Program-made: the position numbers and the translations under genes
Notes under the pieces: generated by a model
Seen by the model: only the letters and a program-made list of their open reading frames with translations
Database searches by the model: none
What the model was told of the DNA's origin: nothing
DNA from: CAYMFD01 sp964389475
Lineage (GTDB): Bacteria > Bacteroidota > Bacteroidia > Chitinophagales > Saprospiraceae
Assembly (NCBI GenBank): GCA_964389475.1
Contig: CAYMFD010000071.1
Location: 1 to 20,176 of the forward strand
Direction of reading: 5' to 3'
Length of the DNA stretch: 20,176 bases
Shown here: one piece after another, positions 1 to 7,179 of the stretch
How positions within the stretch are numbered: position 1 is the first letter of the stretch
How the letters are laid out: each line of letters opens with the position of its first letter

Positions 1-362
1 GACGAGGCTACCTTATTGGATAGCTCCATGAGGTAGTTAATACCACCTATCTCATCTAGCTGCTGAGATTTTTTGAGTGACTCATGGACGGTAAGGAGGT
101 CAATCGGTTGCGACTTTTGGAACAACTCTAGCATCGTCTCATAGATCAGCTGATGGGCTGGCGAGTAGAAGGAGTCCTTACGCAGGATCTCAATTACTGC
201 TGGTAGGCCGTCCTTGTCCATTAGTATAGCACCCAGCACAGCCTCCTCAAGCATACGAGCTTGAGGCTGCACCCTACCCATCGCCAACTCGTCTAGACGA
301 CCCTCTGTATTTTTGGGTCTACGATTGGTAGTTACAGCTTTCATGGCCGGCTTGTCACTCAT
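1..362 (-). CDS. dnaB: Replicative DNA helicase DnaB, N-terminal part (cut by window edge)
   Basis: Reading leftwards from ATG at 362-360, the translation starts MSDKPAMKAVTTNRRPKN and contains the DnaB N-terminal helical domain: QARMLEEAVLGAILMDKDG, then SFYSPAHQLIYETMLELF, QPIDLLTVHESL and DEIGGINYLMELSNKVAS. These match the hallmark order of the domain in which DnaB subunits pair to build the hexamer collar. The helicase unwinds DNA ahead of the replisome in the cytoplasm. About 120 residues are visible; the RecA-like ATPase part lies beyond base 1. An internal ATG at 344 is the other possible start, but the 362 start adds a normal short, charged leader. The gene is divergent from the peptidase at 721, and the spacer carries DnaA-box-like sites. 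Family identity is secure; the start is fairly sure. Confidence 0.93.
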   Translation of the reverse strand, partial: MSDKPAMKAVTTNRRPKNTEGRLDELAMGRVQPQARMLEEAVLGAILMDKDGLPAVIEILRKDSFYSPAHQLIYETMLELFQKSQPIDLLTVHESLKKSQQLDEIGGINYLMELSNKVAS

Positions 363-720
363 ATATCTCTGCTGGTTATGCGTAAATGTCCTTGGTGGCA
401 AAGGTATAGGCAATCTTGCCTTCATATTACCAAAATCTCCAAGATGACAAATGTAAAGATTAGCCCTGCTAGCGCTGACTGCACCCCTCTCCCCCTATGT
501 AGACAAGACTGTGCATAAGGTGTGGATAGGTGTGCAAAAGTGTACAGCAGGTGTAGAGGCACAATGGCATAGAGTCGACTTATCATAAGTACCTGCATAC
601 TTTACAGGCTGTATACCAATGTAGTGCCGCCGTGACACCATGACTTGCAGCTACCGTGGATAGTGTGCATATTGTGGTGTCTAAGTTTTTCAGATTGTTA
701 ATAATCAAAAATCGCTCACT
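363..720. other. dnaB / peptidase divergent intergenic region
   Basis: This 358-base spacer has no ORF worth calling. It must hold promoters for both divergent genes, but I see no clear Bacteroidota-type promoter (TTTG then TAnnTTTG). Besides the DnaA-box-like array it contains AT-rich DNA next to the peptidase start (ctaagtttttcagattg, then ttaataatcaaaaatc), which resembles an unwinding element in composition only. Confidence 0.5.
498..560 (-). promoter_or_regulatory. Phased row of DnaA-box-like 9-mers (candidate oriC or DnaA-binding region)
   Basis: On the plus strand the 9-mers tgtgcataa (510-518), tgtggatag (521-529) and tgtgcaaaa (531-539) follow one another at 11 and 10 bases. Their reverse complements are TTATGCACA (perfect match to TTATNCACA), CTATCCACA (one mismatch) and TTTTGCACA (fits TTWTNCACA). 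Weaker TGTA-starting copies flank them at 498, 541 and 552, again 10-12 bases apart. All face the same way. Two more lie nearer the peptidase gene: cgtggatag at 655-663 (weak) and tgtgcatat at 664-672 (one mismatch). A 13-base palindrome, acttatcataagt, sits between the groups at 578-590, and an AT-rich stretch follows at 682-713. That DnaA binds here is inference. Confidence 0.5.
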
Positions 721-2115
721 GTGAAGGCACCGCTACCCACTAGACTCCTCTTGATCCTGTCGGCGACGCTGATGTGTATGCATAGCCTCCATGCGCAGAG
801 CGATGAGGACGCTTTCTTGATACGATCTATATATGATCATGCCTTGACACAGAGCAAGTGTTATGACTGGTTAGACACCCTATCCACTACCTACCCGGGT
901 CGCCTAGCTGGCAGTGCCAACTATGATGCCGCGGCTGACTATACGGATGGTGTGCTATCGTCGCTAGCCATCGTTGACACCACCTGGCAGCAGCCTTGTA
1001 TGGTACCCTACTGGCTACGAGGTGATACGACCTCGGTGGTCGCACATATAGCAGGTACAGACGTCCAACTAGCAGCCCTAGCCCTAGGCAATACCGAGGG
1101 TACTGACGGTAATACCATCCGAGCAGAGGTCATCGAAGTAGAGTCGCTAGACGAAGTAGACAGCCTAGGTAGTGCCGTAGCTGGTAAGATTGTATTCTAT
1201 AATCGGCCCGCCGACAGCAAGTACATCCGTACCTTCTATGCCTACGGCTCAGCGGTAGATCAACGTGTCTATGGTGCCAGCCGTGCCGCTAAGCATGGCG
1301 GCCTAGCTGCCATCGTTCGCAGTGTCACCGTTTCGCTAGACAATGTACCGCACACGGGGACCAGTCGTTACGAAAATCCAGATCAAAAAGTACCGTCAAT
1401 AGCTATCAGCACCCTAGCAGCTGACCAACTCAGCAAAGCACTATCGAATGCTAGCATAGAGGTGAGCCTACGGACCGACTGCCGCGTGATGCCAGACCAG
1501 CTATCTCACAATGTGATCGCCGAGATCAAGGGCTCGACCTATCCTGACGAAATCATCGTTGTAGGTGGCCACCTTGATGCGTGGGATGTGGGTGGTGGTG
1601 CCCATGACGACGGGTCTGGATGTGTCCATGCCATGCAGGTGCTACATACACTACAGGAGATCGGCTATGAGCCTCAGCGAACGATACGATGTGTCCTCTT
1701 TAGCAATGAAGAGAATGGACTTCGTGGCGCTACCGAATATGCTGACTGGAGTACTGCTCGTGGCGAAAAACATGTCTTTGCGCTAGAGAGCGACAGCGGT
1801 GGTTTTAGCCCGCGGGCATTTAGCCTCGATGCTGAGAAGGACAAAATCGTAGACTATGCCCAGTATGTGTCGAAGTGGTCTACGCTACTAGAGCCGTACG
1901 GCATCACCTTTACTACGGGTGGCTCGGGAGCGGACGTAGGTCGACTCAAGCCACAGGGCAGCCTGCTCGCAGGACTACGGGTAGATAGCCAGCGATACTT
2001 TGACTATCACCACACTCGCAATGACCTCATCGAGGCAGTACATCCGCGCGAACTGCAGTTAGGCGCAGCAGCTATGACTAGCTTTGTATATCTGGTAGAT
2101 AAGTATGGACTCTAG
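721..2115 (+). CDS. Exported M28-family zinc aminopeptidase/carboxypeptidase (carboxypeptidase Q-like)
   Basis: The 464-residue protein starts at GTG with a signal peptide (hydrophobic LLLILSATLMCMHSLHA, likely cleaved before Q26). It has a protease-associated-like insert (about residues 110-250) and a C-terminal M28 di-zinc catalytic domain. Visible metal-site and catalytic residues are H284 and D286 in GGHLDAWD, D296 in GAHDDGSG, E330/E331 in SNEENG, D358 in LESDSGG and H430/H431 in DYHHT. This order matches carboxypeptidase Q-type enzymes that release amino acids from small peptides outside the cytoplasm. The length is normal for the family. Its TAG stop overlaps the stop of the convergent Nfu gene. 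The family is secure; the exact substrate is unknown. Confidence 0.93.
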   Translation: MKAPLPTRLLLILSATLMCMHSLHAQSDEDAFLIRSIYDHALTQSKCYDWLDTLSTTYPGRLAGSANYDAAADYTDGVLSSLAIVDTTWQQPCMVPYWLRGDTTSVVAHIAGTDVQLAALALGNTEGTDGNTIRAEVIEVESLDEVDSLGSAVAGKIVFYNRPADSKYIRTFYAYGSAVDQRVYGASRAAKHGGLAAIVRSVTVSLDNVPHTGTSRYENPDQKVPSIAISTLAADQLSKALSNASIEVSLRTDCRVMPDQLSHNVIAEIKGSTYPDEIIVVGGHLDAWDVGGGAHDDGSGCVHAMQVLHTLQEIGYEPQRTIRCVLFSNEENGLRGATEYADWSTARGEKHVFALESDSGGFSPRAFSLDAEKDKIVDYAQYVSKWSTLLEPYGITFTTGGSGADVGRLKPQGSLLAGLRVDSQRYFDYHHTRNDLIEAVHPRELQLGAAAMTSFVYLVDKYGL

Positions 2116-2723
2116 CCCATCTCTGATACGACCTCTGTCACTTCGGGGACCATACGCTTAAGCATACCCTCGATACCTGACTTGAGTGTCACCGTACTAC
2201 TCGGGCAACCAGAGCATGCACCTTGCATGATGACGGTCACCACGCCGTTGTCAAAAGACTTGAACTCTATGTTACCACCATCCATCTCCACGGCTGGTTT
2301 GACATAGGTATCGATGAGCTCGCGGATCTTGACCACTAGCTCGGCTTCGTCGCCCGTGTAGGTCTTACCAGCATTAGCGACGGCCTTTTCTTCCATCGCC
2401 TCCTGGTAGCCTTCATTGATGATAGCACCATCATCCTCGATGTATGCCTTGATAAACTCTTTAAGCTTAAGCATCACATCTTCCCAGCTGTAATTAAACT
2501 CCTTGTGGACCGTTACAAAGTTGTTGCTGATATACACGCCTTTGACATAAGGTTGCTCGAAAAGGGCTGTAGCTAGTGGAGACCATTCGCTAGCCTCTTC
2601 TGCATCTCTAAAGTCTGCCGTACCTTTATATAGCATCTTGTTCGTTACATACTTTAGGGTCTCAGGATTGGGTGTTTGCTCTGTGTAGAGCATGACTGGA
2701 CGTTTAGTATCTGTAGGAGACAT
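2112..2723 (-). CDS. Nfu-type iron-sulfur cluster scaffold/carrier protein (NifU domain)
   Basis: From the ATG at 2723 the protein is 203 residues. It has an Nfu N-terminal domain (about residues 11-95; begins MLYTEQTPNPETLKYV) and a NifU-like C-terminal domain (about 128-200; YVKPAVEMDGGNIEF, then GACSGCPSSTVTLK). The paired cysteines C170 and C173 in CSGC are the [4Fe-4S] ligands used by Nfu proteins to carry clusters to client enzymes in the cytoplasm. A longer reading to 2783 adds only a Cys-rich, unfamily-like leader that would overlap the divergent gene, so 2723 is preferred. The stop codon lies in a ctag (2112-2115) shared with the peptidase stop. The symbol nfuA would be a functional guess. 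Confidence 0.93.
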   Translation of the reverse strand: MSPTDTKRPVMLYTEQTPNPETLKYVTNKMLYKGTADFRDAEEASEWSPLATALFEQPYVKGVYISNNFVTVHKEFNYSWEDVMLKLKEFIKAYIEDDGAIINEGYQEAMEEKAVANAGKTYTGDEAELVVKIRELIDTYVKPAVEMDGGNIEFKSFDNGVVTVIMQGACSGCPSSTVTLKSGIEGMLKRMVPEVTEVVSEMG

Positions 2724-2761
2724 ATGTCTAGAGTTTATTTTTTTGCAAAAAAGAAATACAA
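2724..2761. promoter_or_regulatory. Very short divergent promoter region
   Basis: Only 38 bases separate the chosen start of the Nfu gene from the GTG of the metalloprotease gene. The spacer is AT-rich and contains the palindrome ttttttgcaaaaaa (2739-2752). Both genes must start transcription here or within each other's 5' ends. No exact Bacteroidota promoter motif is seen. If the protease starts at TTG 2798 instead, the spacer is 74 bases. Confidence 0.35.
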
Positions 2762-4126
2762 GTGGATCGCAAAGATAACACATATAGGGCTGGACGGTTG
2801 AGGTCTTTTGTCAGTATTAGCATCCTATCGCTAATCCTGCTAGTACTTATCGTCGTACAGCCAGGGTGTAAGAGCAAGTCTGTGCTGGTGTCTAGCGATA
2901 CCCTACTCGACCAGCGATCCGCCAGTATGAGTCCATATGGCACCTATGATGAGGCTGGCCAACTCACCGATATAGACGTGACTGGCATCTACGATGTGTG
3001 CGAGACGATCTACTTTAACATCAATGTACACTGGTACCTAGAGGATGACTGCCTAGGGACGATAGACCTCAATAATGAGAAAGACATAGACCGCCAAGAG
3101 GTCTGGGCTAGAAGCCGAAAGATGATAGACGGCCTCAACTATATGTACGATCGCCTAGGAGAAAACAAGCAATATCGGCGGAGGGATACCGAGATCTACA
3201 GCGAACCTCACTGCGTACCGATACAGATGGTCCTTGACGATGTCATCATCCACTGCGCTAGCGACCCACGAACGACGCGAGTCTCCTTCAGCAAGTTTTA
3301 TGACTACGTGGTGCACGGCGACTCGATCATGAATATATTTATGTCGATCGTCAACACCTCAGTCTCTGGCTTTGCCGGTGGTAGGGGCCATATGATAGCT
3401 GTCGAAGAGACCAATGTCGCTACGTTGTGCCATGAGTTTGGCCATAACTTTGGTCTCAGTCACGCCTACCAAAACGAGCGATCCAATGTACATACTAAGG
3501 AAAAATGCCTCGATGTATATCTAGCACCAGCGATCGCCTGGGATGGCGACGGTGATGGCAAGCTAGAAAGTAATAAGCCCAAGGGCAACTGCTGGGACCA
3601 GAGTCCTGGCGGAGATAAAAACAAGAACGGTGTAGGCGACTACTGCGAGGGGATCTATAAAGATAATCCACACCCCTGCTGTAGCTGGGCTAGACAGGAC
3701 AACAATCTCATGATCAGTTCTGCCTGGGCCAAAAATCCAGAGTACGCAGCCATCAGCTCCTGCCAGACTAGGTACATGCTCGACCATATAGAGAAGCGCA
3801 AAGTCAAATATATCAGCCAGCTGGGCGGCTGTCCACCTCCCCGAGCCATCGTCGGCATAGCCCCTAGTCCTCTGGATGGCCCACCATCTAGCGTCGTACA
3901 CTTAGAGGCCAGCAGCAATGCTAGCAAGCACCAAGTAGTGCTTTATGATGCTGACCGAAACGTGGTGATGCGTACCGCCACTCTCAAGCATCCACCTAGG
4001 TCCATCGACCTCTCAAGGATAGAGGCTGTACCCGAGGCGAGTATCGATAGTATCGTCCTAATCGTACAAAACGACTGTGGCCAGACACATAGCCGCGGCC
4101 TGAAGGTCGGAGGCAGCAGCATTTAA
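2762..4126 (+). CDS. Membrane-anchored metzincin-like zinc metalloprotease with calcium-type loops
   Basis: The 454-residue protein (GTG start; a TTG at 2798 is a plausible alternative) has one hydrophobic segment at about residues 17-33 ending in QPGCKSKS. This is an imperfect lipobox with C36, so it may be a lipoprotein or a signal-anchored protein. The zinc motif HEFGHNFGLSH at 224-234 (H224, E225, H228, H234) is the metzincin HExxHxxGxxH pattern, and M317 in NNLMISS is a likely Met-turn. Between them lie Asp-rich loops, DGDGDGK (261-267) and DKNKNGVGD (285-293), like calcium loops of thrombospondin type 3 repeats, and several cysteines. The C-terminal 80 residues look like a small beta domain. 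It probably cleaves proteins at the cell surface or in the periplasm; the substrate is unknown. No known subfamily is recognised. Confidence 0.8.
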   Translation: MDRKDNTYRAGRLRSFVSISILSLILLVLIVVQPGCKSKSVLVSSDTLLDQRSASMSPYGTYDEAGQLTDIDVTGIYDVCETIYFNINVHWYLEDDCLGTIDLNNEKDIDRQEVWARSRKMIDGLNYMYDRLGENKQYRRRDTEIYSEPHCVPIQMVLDDVIIHCASDPRTTRVSFSKFYDYVVHGDSIMNIFMSIVNTSVSGFAGGRGHMIAVEETNVATLCHEFGHNFGLSHAYQNERSNVHTKEKCLDVYLAPAIAWDGDGDGKLESNKPKGNCWDQSPGGDKNKNGVGDYCEGIYKDNPHPCCSWARQDNNLMISSAWAKNPEYAAISSCQTRYMLDHIEKRKVKYISQLGGCPPPRAIVGIAPSPLDGPPSSVVHLEASSNASKHQVVLYDADRNVVMRTATLKHPPRSIDLSRIEAVPEASIDSIVLIVQNDCGQTHSRGLKVGGSSI

Positions 4127-4202
4127 AAAACATATAACGATTATACGTCATATGGCATCATAATTGGTGCATGTTATCAGTACGGTGTACTAAAAATAGA
4201 AT

Positions 4203-5048
4203 ATGAAAATCAAAAAGGTCGGCAAACTGCTCAAGAAGCTCAACAACCTCTACGACAATATCAAGGATGACAACAGCATCTCATCGATAGAGAAGGATCT
4301 CTTCTTATCTTATGTCAAAGAACTGTACGAGCATGCCACCGGATCAGAGGTAGACCCCACCGAGGAGGCTACTCCACCCCCTGTGGTAGCCAGCCCATCG
4401 CCAGTAGTCGCAGATCGCGAACCAGTACCTACCACTACAGAGAGAGAGGCAGTCCCTACCGAAACAGCAGAGGCAGACGAAACAGCCAGACGAGAAGAAG
4501 AGCGATCCAGACGAGAGCAGGAGCGATCGGCCCGACAAGCAGAGCGAGCAGCAAGAGAAGCCAAAAGGCGACAGCAGGAAGAAGAGCGACAGACCAGCGT
4601 CGACCCTAGCCCCGCACAAGCCGAAACGCCAATGCCTACACCGCCTTCGCCTGAGCCTGTAGCCGCTAAGGTAGCAGAGCCACAAGCCGCTGTCGCAGCA
4701 GGACCTACAGTAGCCGCCACCAGCGAGCCAGCTATGAGTGATGAGATGAAAGAGCTCTTTACCGTAGCAGGTATCAAAGAAGTATCAGACAGGCTCAGGA
4801 TGCAACCCATCAGCGATATGAACAGGTGCATGGGCATCAACGAACGGATATTTACCATCAGAGAGCTCTTTGGCAATCAGGATGGTGTCTTTAATGAGAC
4901 GATGGACCATCTCAATACGCTTGGTGACTTTGATAGCGCCAAGGACTACCTCGCAACTGGCGTAGCTAGCAAGTATAGCTGGGATGAGGATAGCCGCTCC
5001 AAGAAGGCCGGCAACTTCATCAAACTCGTCTATCGTCGCTACCTCTAA
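4203..5048 (+). CDS. Hypothetical protein: charged/Pro-Ala-rich linker plus conserved C-terminal domain
   Basis: This 281-residue protein has no signal peptide or membrane segment. Residues 1-45 form a basic helical head (MKIKKVGKLLKKLNNLYDNI). Residues about 50-95 are Pro/Thr/Glu-rich, about 96-130 are an Arg/Glu-rich helix (RREEERSRREQERSARQAER) likely to form a coiled coil or single alpha helix, and about 131-175 are again Pro/Ala-rich. The last 105 residues are folded-looking: MNRCMGINERIFTIRELFGN, then TLNTLGDF-like helices and KYSWDEDSRS. I recall this tail in many uncharacterised Bacteroidota proteins (usual pattern: 'GINDRF..ELF', then 'W..E'). The function is unknown. The gene lies 76 bases after the protease gene and 36 before the rhomboid gene, on the same strand. 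Confidence 0.8.
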   Translation: MKIKKVGKLLKKLNNLYDNIKDDNSISSIEKDLFLSYVKELYEHATGSEVDPTEEATPPPVVASPSPVVADREPVPTTTEREAVPTETAEADETARREEERSRREQERSARQAERAAREAKRRQQEEERQTSVDPSPAQAETPMPTPPSPEPVAAKVAEPQAAVAAGPTVAATSEPAMSDEMKELFTVAGIKEVSDRLRMQPISDMNRCMGINERIFTIRELFGNQDGVFNETMDHLNTLGDFDSAKDYLATGVASKYSWDEDSRSKKAGNFIKLVYRRYL

Positions 5049-5084
5049 GGTTAACTATTATCGCCATAGCGGCGTTACTACCGT

Positions 5085-5816
5085 ATGGCAGACAAGGCAG
5101 TCGACATATTTAAACAACTCAAGCTACCACTACTACTAGTGGTCAGCCTCTGGTCTCTAGAGATCATAGAGTTGATGACGGATCGGTCATTTACGACCTG
5201 GGGCATATTACCGCGCAAGGTATCAGGCCTCCGAGGTATATTTACGGCGCCGTTTATCCATAGCGACTGGGACCACCTTATGAGCAATACGGTGCCACTA
5301 TTTACACTTTCCTTGATTACGGTTGTCTTCTACAAGCGTATCGCCCTAGCCAGCATCTTGATGATCTATGTACTGACGGGTGCTATGGTCTGGCTATTTG
5401 CACGAGGTAACTATGTGGTAGGAGCGAGTGGTGTGGTGTATGGCTTGGTATCCTTTGTATTCTGGTCTGGCGTTTTCAGAAGAGATGCTAAGAGTGTCGT
5501 CCTCGCCCTCATCGTCCTGACCGTATACAGCGGTTTATTTGCTGGTATCCTACCGCAGGAGGAGCGGGTCTCCTGGGAGAGTCACCTCTTCGGGGCTCTT
5601 GTGGGCATATTTACCGCTTATCTATTTAAAAACGTCAAGGCCGACGATAGCGTAGAAGAAGTCGAGACTAGAGAAAACTATGAAGAGTCCTACTATCTAC
5701 CCAGAGATACATTCGCCATGACGAAATCAGAACGAGCACGCCTAGAGGCCATCCGCAAGGCCCAAGAAGCTGAAGATTATCGCAATCGCACCGGCTGGAC
5801 TACTGATTCTACATAA
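5085..5816 (+). CDS. Rhomboid family intramembrane serine protease
   Basis: The 243-residue polytopic membrane protein has about six hydrophobic segments between residues 10 and 185. Its rhomboid hallmarks are HLMSN in the second segment (oxyanion-side His/Asn region), the catalytic serine S115 in GASGVVYG, and the catalytic histidine H167 in SHLFGALVG. Such enzymes cut transmembrane segments of other proteins within the lipid bilayer. A charged cytoplasmic tail of about 55 residues follows (KADDSVEEVETREN, then KSERARLEAIRKAQEAEDYR). The gene follows the preceding hypothetical gene by 36 bases and is probably co-transcribed with it. The small hairpin cgaaat-ttt-atttcg directly after the stop (5821-5835) could help to end the transcript. 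The substrate is unknown. Confidence 0.92.
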   Translation: MADKAVDIFKQLKLPLLLVVSLWSLEIIELMTDRSFTTWGILPRKVSGLRGIFTAPFIHSDWDHLMSNTVPLFTLSLITVVFYKRIALASILMIYVLTGAMVWLFARGNYVVGASGVVYGLVSFVFWSGVFRRDAKSVVLALIVLTVYSGLFAGILPQEERVSWESHLFGALVGIFTAYLFKNVKADDSVEEVETRENYEESYYLPRDTFAMTKSERARLEAIRKAQEAEDYRNRTGWTTDST

Positions 5817-6088
5817 AAAACGAAATTTTATTTCGGATTCAAAGGGCTGGTTTTCAATATTATAGATCTTCAAGAAAAATAAATACAATTATTTTTCAAA
5901 ACGTGGGCAACGAAATCATAGCTCTGTGGCTCTTATAAGTGTAGCGAGACTCCTGAATCCAGTCTCGATACGGAAACTCATTAACTTGAGCTCAAACTAT
6001 CTTTAGCAAAAAGAAAAGCTGCCCAATCCTGTCGGGCGGCTTTTCTCGTTTACACAGGTCAGTTGTTTTATAGTTTTTCTGGATCAGG
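5817..6088. other. AT-rich intergenic region with two hairpins; possible small RNA
   Basis: No gene is seen in these 272 bases. There are two clear inverted repeats before the IS remnant. One is cgagact (5945-5951) with agtctcg (5961-5967) around a 9-base loop; the other is the strong hairpin listed separately at 6013-6045. A palindrome, ttgagctcaa (5986-5995), lies between them. The arrangement of hairpins ending in a terminator-like stem could be a small RNA, but no known RNA family is recognised and no tRNA features are present. Confidence 0.3.
6013..6045 (-). terminator. Strong hairpin, probable (bidirectional) intrinsic terminator
   Basis: gaaaagctgccc (6013-6024) pairs with gggcggcttttc (6034-6045) across a 9-base loop, with a single T-G wobble in a 12-base stem. 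Read on the minus strand the stem is followed by tttttgc, a better T-run than the plus-strand tcgttt. It can therefore stop transcription from the right and, less efficiently, from the left. Confidence 0.65.
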
Positions 6089-6130
6089 TTGAAAAGGTGG
6101 TGCGATCGGATATTAGTAAGATCTTTGATT

Positions 6131-6364
6131 ATGTATGAGATACTATCTGTTTTCTTCCCTGAGGGTCTACTAGTTTTTTTTGAGATTGCTGACTACGAGC
6201 TTTGTAACGATCAGCACGTATTCGAATTACGTGAACTGAATACTCCTCCGGAAGGTTATCAAAAAGATGAGCTTGAGTCTAAGGGCTTCTTCCAAGCTGG
6301 TTATATTACTGATTTTCCTCGTAGGGGTAAGCGCTTTATAGACAAATTATACAGGCGTAAATAG
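6131..6364 (+). pseudogene. ISAon1-type transposase N-terminal region (orfA part)
   Basis: The 77 codons from ATG 6131 (MYEILSVFFPEGLLVFFEI) run through LPPEGYQ-like NTPPEGYQKDELESKGFF and end DFPRRGKRFIDKLYRRK before TAG at 6362. This matches the short N-terminal protein that precedes ISAon1-type transposases, whose usual signature is 'LLPEG.L.YFE', then 'SKGF' and 'DFP.RGK'. An upstream in-frame ATG at 6089 adds residues not typical of the family. The following codons stay in the same frame (VVKQTCRTLQKDWRIIAKG) and resemble the start of the transposase proper, so the TAG may replace a tryptophan codon of the usual RRRW. This gene is unlikely to be functional in its present context. Confidence 0.75.
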
Positions 6365-6367
6365 GTT

Positions 6368-7110
6368 GTAAAACAAACATGCAGGACACTGCAAAAAGAC
6401 TGGCGAATTATTGCAAAGGGTACACTTATGACTGGAGAGTTTGCGGCTTTTTTTTCAAAGAACCTATTAGATAGCACACCCATAAGTTGTAAGCTGATCG
6501 GTGAGCTATTTCACCTCGACGGCAAGCAACTACAAGTGCAGTATTACACTCACCTGAGTGATGTTACCAGTTGGGATCAAACAGAGCATGCTACAGGTTG
6601 GCTACTCTATGCCGATAATATAGGTCCATCACCAAGTATGGAAGAGACTAGCCTAAGTCAAGGAGAACTTTACACAATCGTCGCTAACAAGGCAACTAAA
6701 GGTACCAAGGCTGCTGTAGTCGCTATGGTCAAAGGTGTACAGAGTGAATCAGTAATTAAAGTGTTACGTAGAATACTTGAGGCTGCGAGAAACGAAGTCT
6801 AGGAGATAACCCTAGATCTAGGACCTACGATGCACCGAATCGCAAAGTGTTCCTTTAGCCGAACAACTACAGTTTTTGACCGCTTTCATGTACAAAAGCT
6901 CGCTACGTATCAAGTACCGCTGGCACGCAATTGATCAGGATAATGCTTGAAAGATCACTCGCCCAAGAGATAGGACAAAACTATCTGCCTAATTTCTTAG
7001 ATAATAAAGATACCCTCAAGCAGTTGTTAGCAAGGAGTAGATACCTGCTTTTTAAAAGCAGAGACAAATGCACTGCTAAGCAAGGTCATCATGCAGAACT
7101 ACTAAGTTAA
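6368..7110 (+). pseudogene. ISAon1-type DDE transposase, broken and 3'-truncated
   Basis: The frame from 6368 gives KDWRIIAKGTLMTGEFAAFF, then LDGKQLQVQYYTHLSDV, WLLYADNIGPSPSMEETSLS and GELYTIVANKATKGTKAAVV. It stops at TAG 6800-6802 but continues in the same frame as EITLDLGPTMHR and VFDRFHVQKLA to TGA 6932. A second frame (from 6903) gives LRIKYRWHAIDQDNA. A third (from 6946) gives DTLKQLLARSRYLLFKSRDK and ends at TAA 7108-7110. In relatives these pieces are one protein. An ATG at 6428 opens a 124-codon ORF that would be read as an independent gene but is only a fragment. The first catalytic Asp (usual S-I-D-E-T) is Glu at 6641-6643, and the final catalytic Glu region is absent. It is a dead transposase. 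Confidence 0.82.
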
Positions 7111-7179
7111 GGGGCTAAACAATGTACAATCACATCTATCAGCTAGTAATAACAATCCTTGGTGAGTATCAATTTGATA

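Larger units (their letters stand above)
6131..7110 (+). mobile_element. Decayed ISAon1-type insertion sequence remnant
   Basis: Translated pieces in three frames line up, in order, with the N-terminal region protein and the DDE transposase of ISAon1-type elements, which are common in Bacteroidota. The element is interrupted by in-frame TAGs at 6362 and 6800, frameshifts near 6903 and 6946, and a TAA at 7108, after which the C-terminal third is missing. I could not find terminal inverted repeats or a target duplication, so the outer limits are those of the recognisable coding parts. Confidence 0.75.

Noticed and set aside
2724..2783. Upstream extension of the Nfu protein to 2783
   Set aside because: It adds a Cys-rich leader not found in Nfu proteins and would overlap the divergent metalloprotease start.
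4310..4876. 188-codon minus-strand ORF opposite the Ala/Pro/Glu-rich protein
   Set aside because: Its Ser/Ala/Gly/Thr-rich content is the mirror of the repetitive plus-strand gene; it has no independent evidence.
5940..6000. Possible tRNA from the cgagact/agtctcg stem
   Set aside because: The loop is 9 bases rather than 7, and there is no T-arm ttcgaat-like sequence or acceptor stem around it.
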